From CAKOSP01 sp964370755 (GTDB taxonomy: Bacteria; Bacillota_I; Bacilli_A; RF39; UBA660), in the NCBI GenBank assembly GCA_964370755.1, contig CAYJKL010000024.1:1-15070 (forward strand): a DNA stretch of 15,070 nt. The letters are read 5' to 3'. A model generated the notes under the pieces. It was not told the DNA's origin, searched no databases, and was given only the letters and a program-made list of their open reading frames with translations. This document shows, one piece after another, positions 15,000 through 15,070 of this stretch (position 1 is the first letter of the stretch; every line of letters starts with the position of its first letter). A program made the position numbers and the translations under genes.

Positions 15000-15070
15000 T
15001 TAGATAACAGATTTCAATCTGCTAGTTTCTCCTTTACTTAATACTTGTGTTCCTCTTCTTTGACGAACTT
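15000..15070 (-). CDS. rpmI: 50S ribosomal protein L35, C-terminal part
   Basis: The last 22 codons read VRQRRGTQVLSKGETSRLKSVI before a TAA at 15002-15000, matching the C-terminal pattern of L35 (...LVSKGD..RIK). The 5' part lies beyond the window edge. It precedes rplT as in the conserved infC-rpmI-rplT operon. The call rests on a short stretch plus this context. Confidence 0.85.
   Translation of the reverse strand, partial: VRQRRGTQVLSKGETSRLKSVI

Overview
The window looks like chromosomal DNA of a very AT-rich, low-GC Gram-positive bacterium. It keeps cell-wall genes (murG, murB, divIB, a VanY-type carboxypeptidase), so it is not a wall-less mycoplasma. TGA is used as a stop codon (murB, the pentapeptide-repeat gene) and tryptophan is read from TGG, so the code is the standard bacterial one. 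The compact layout, mollicute-like base composition and gene set suggest an uncultured gut Bacilli lineage of the RF39 / Mollicutes-relative type. That placement is inference. A run of 10 Ns inside pnp suggests a draft or metagenome assembly.

Left part (1-3430): a tightly overlapping minus-strand cluster murG > murB > ftsQ/divIB > queH. It makes lipid II and UDP-MurNAc, a divisome protein, and a tRNA queuosine enzyme. Overlaps are 8, 4 and 80 nt; the last has the queH Shine-Dalgarno inside ftsQ. At the extreme left edge, just past queH, are 23-bp tandem repeats that may be the end of a mobile element. A short divergent promoter region separates murG from a plus-strand vanY-like gene (3431-4528).

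Middle part (4529-8091): vanY converges on a minus-strand pair, dxs (isoprenoid precursor synthesis) and an unrecognised 259-aa gene; the two directions share a bidirectional terminator. Upstream of dxs is a two-gene unit, a pentapeptide-repeat protein and a DUF1653 protein, with its own extended -10 promoter and its own terminator. dxs has no Shine-Dalgarno and may be expressed from a leaderless mRNA.

Right part (8065-15070): translation and RNA genes, rpmI (partial) > rplT, then two large unrecognised genes (781 and 449 aa), then rpsO > pnp. The two orphan genes overlap by 14 nt and sit behind the best promoter in the window, with a perfect TTGACA, 17-bp spacing and an extended -10. rplT carries an unusual C-terminal extension ending in a Rho-N/SAP-like helical module. 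rpsO has a leader in which an upstream pyrimidine tract can pair with its Shine-Dalgarno.

The most novel material is the orphan pair at 10683-14364, the L20 fusion, the divIB/queH overprint, and a recurring design in which intrinsic terminators include the stop codon of the gene they end. I see no rRNA, tRNA, CRISPR array or complete mobile element. The only intergenic stretches are short (under 120 bases) and are described in the features.
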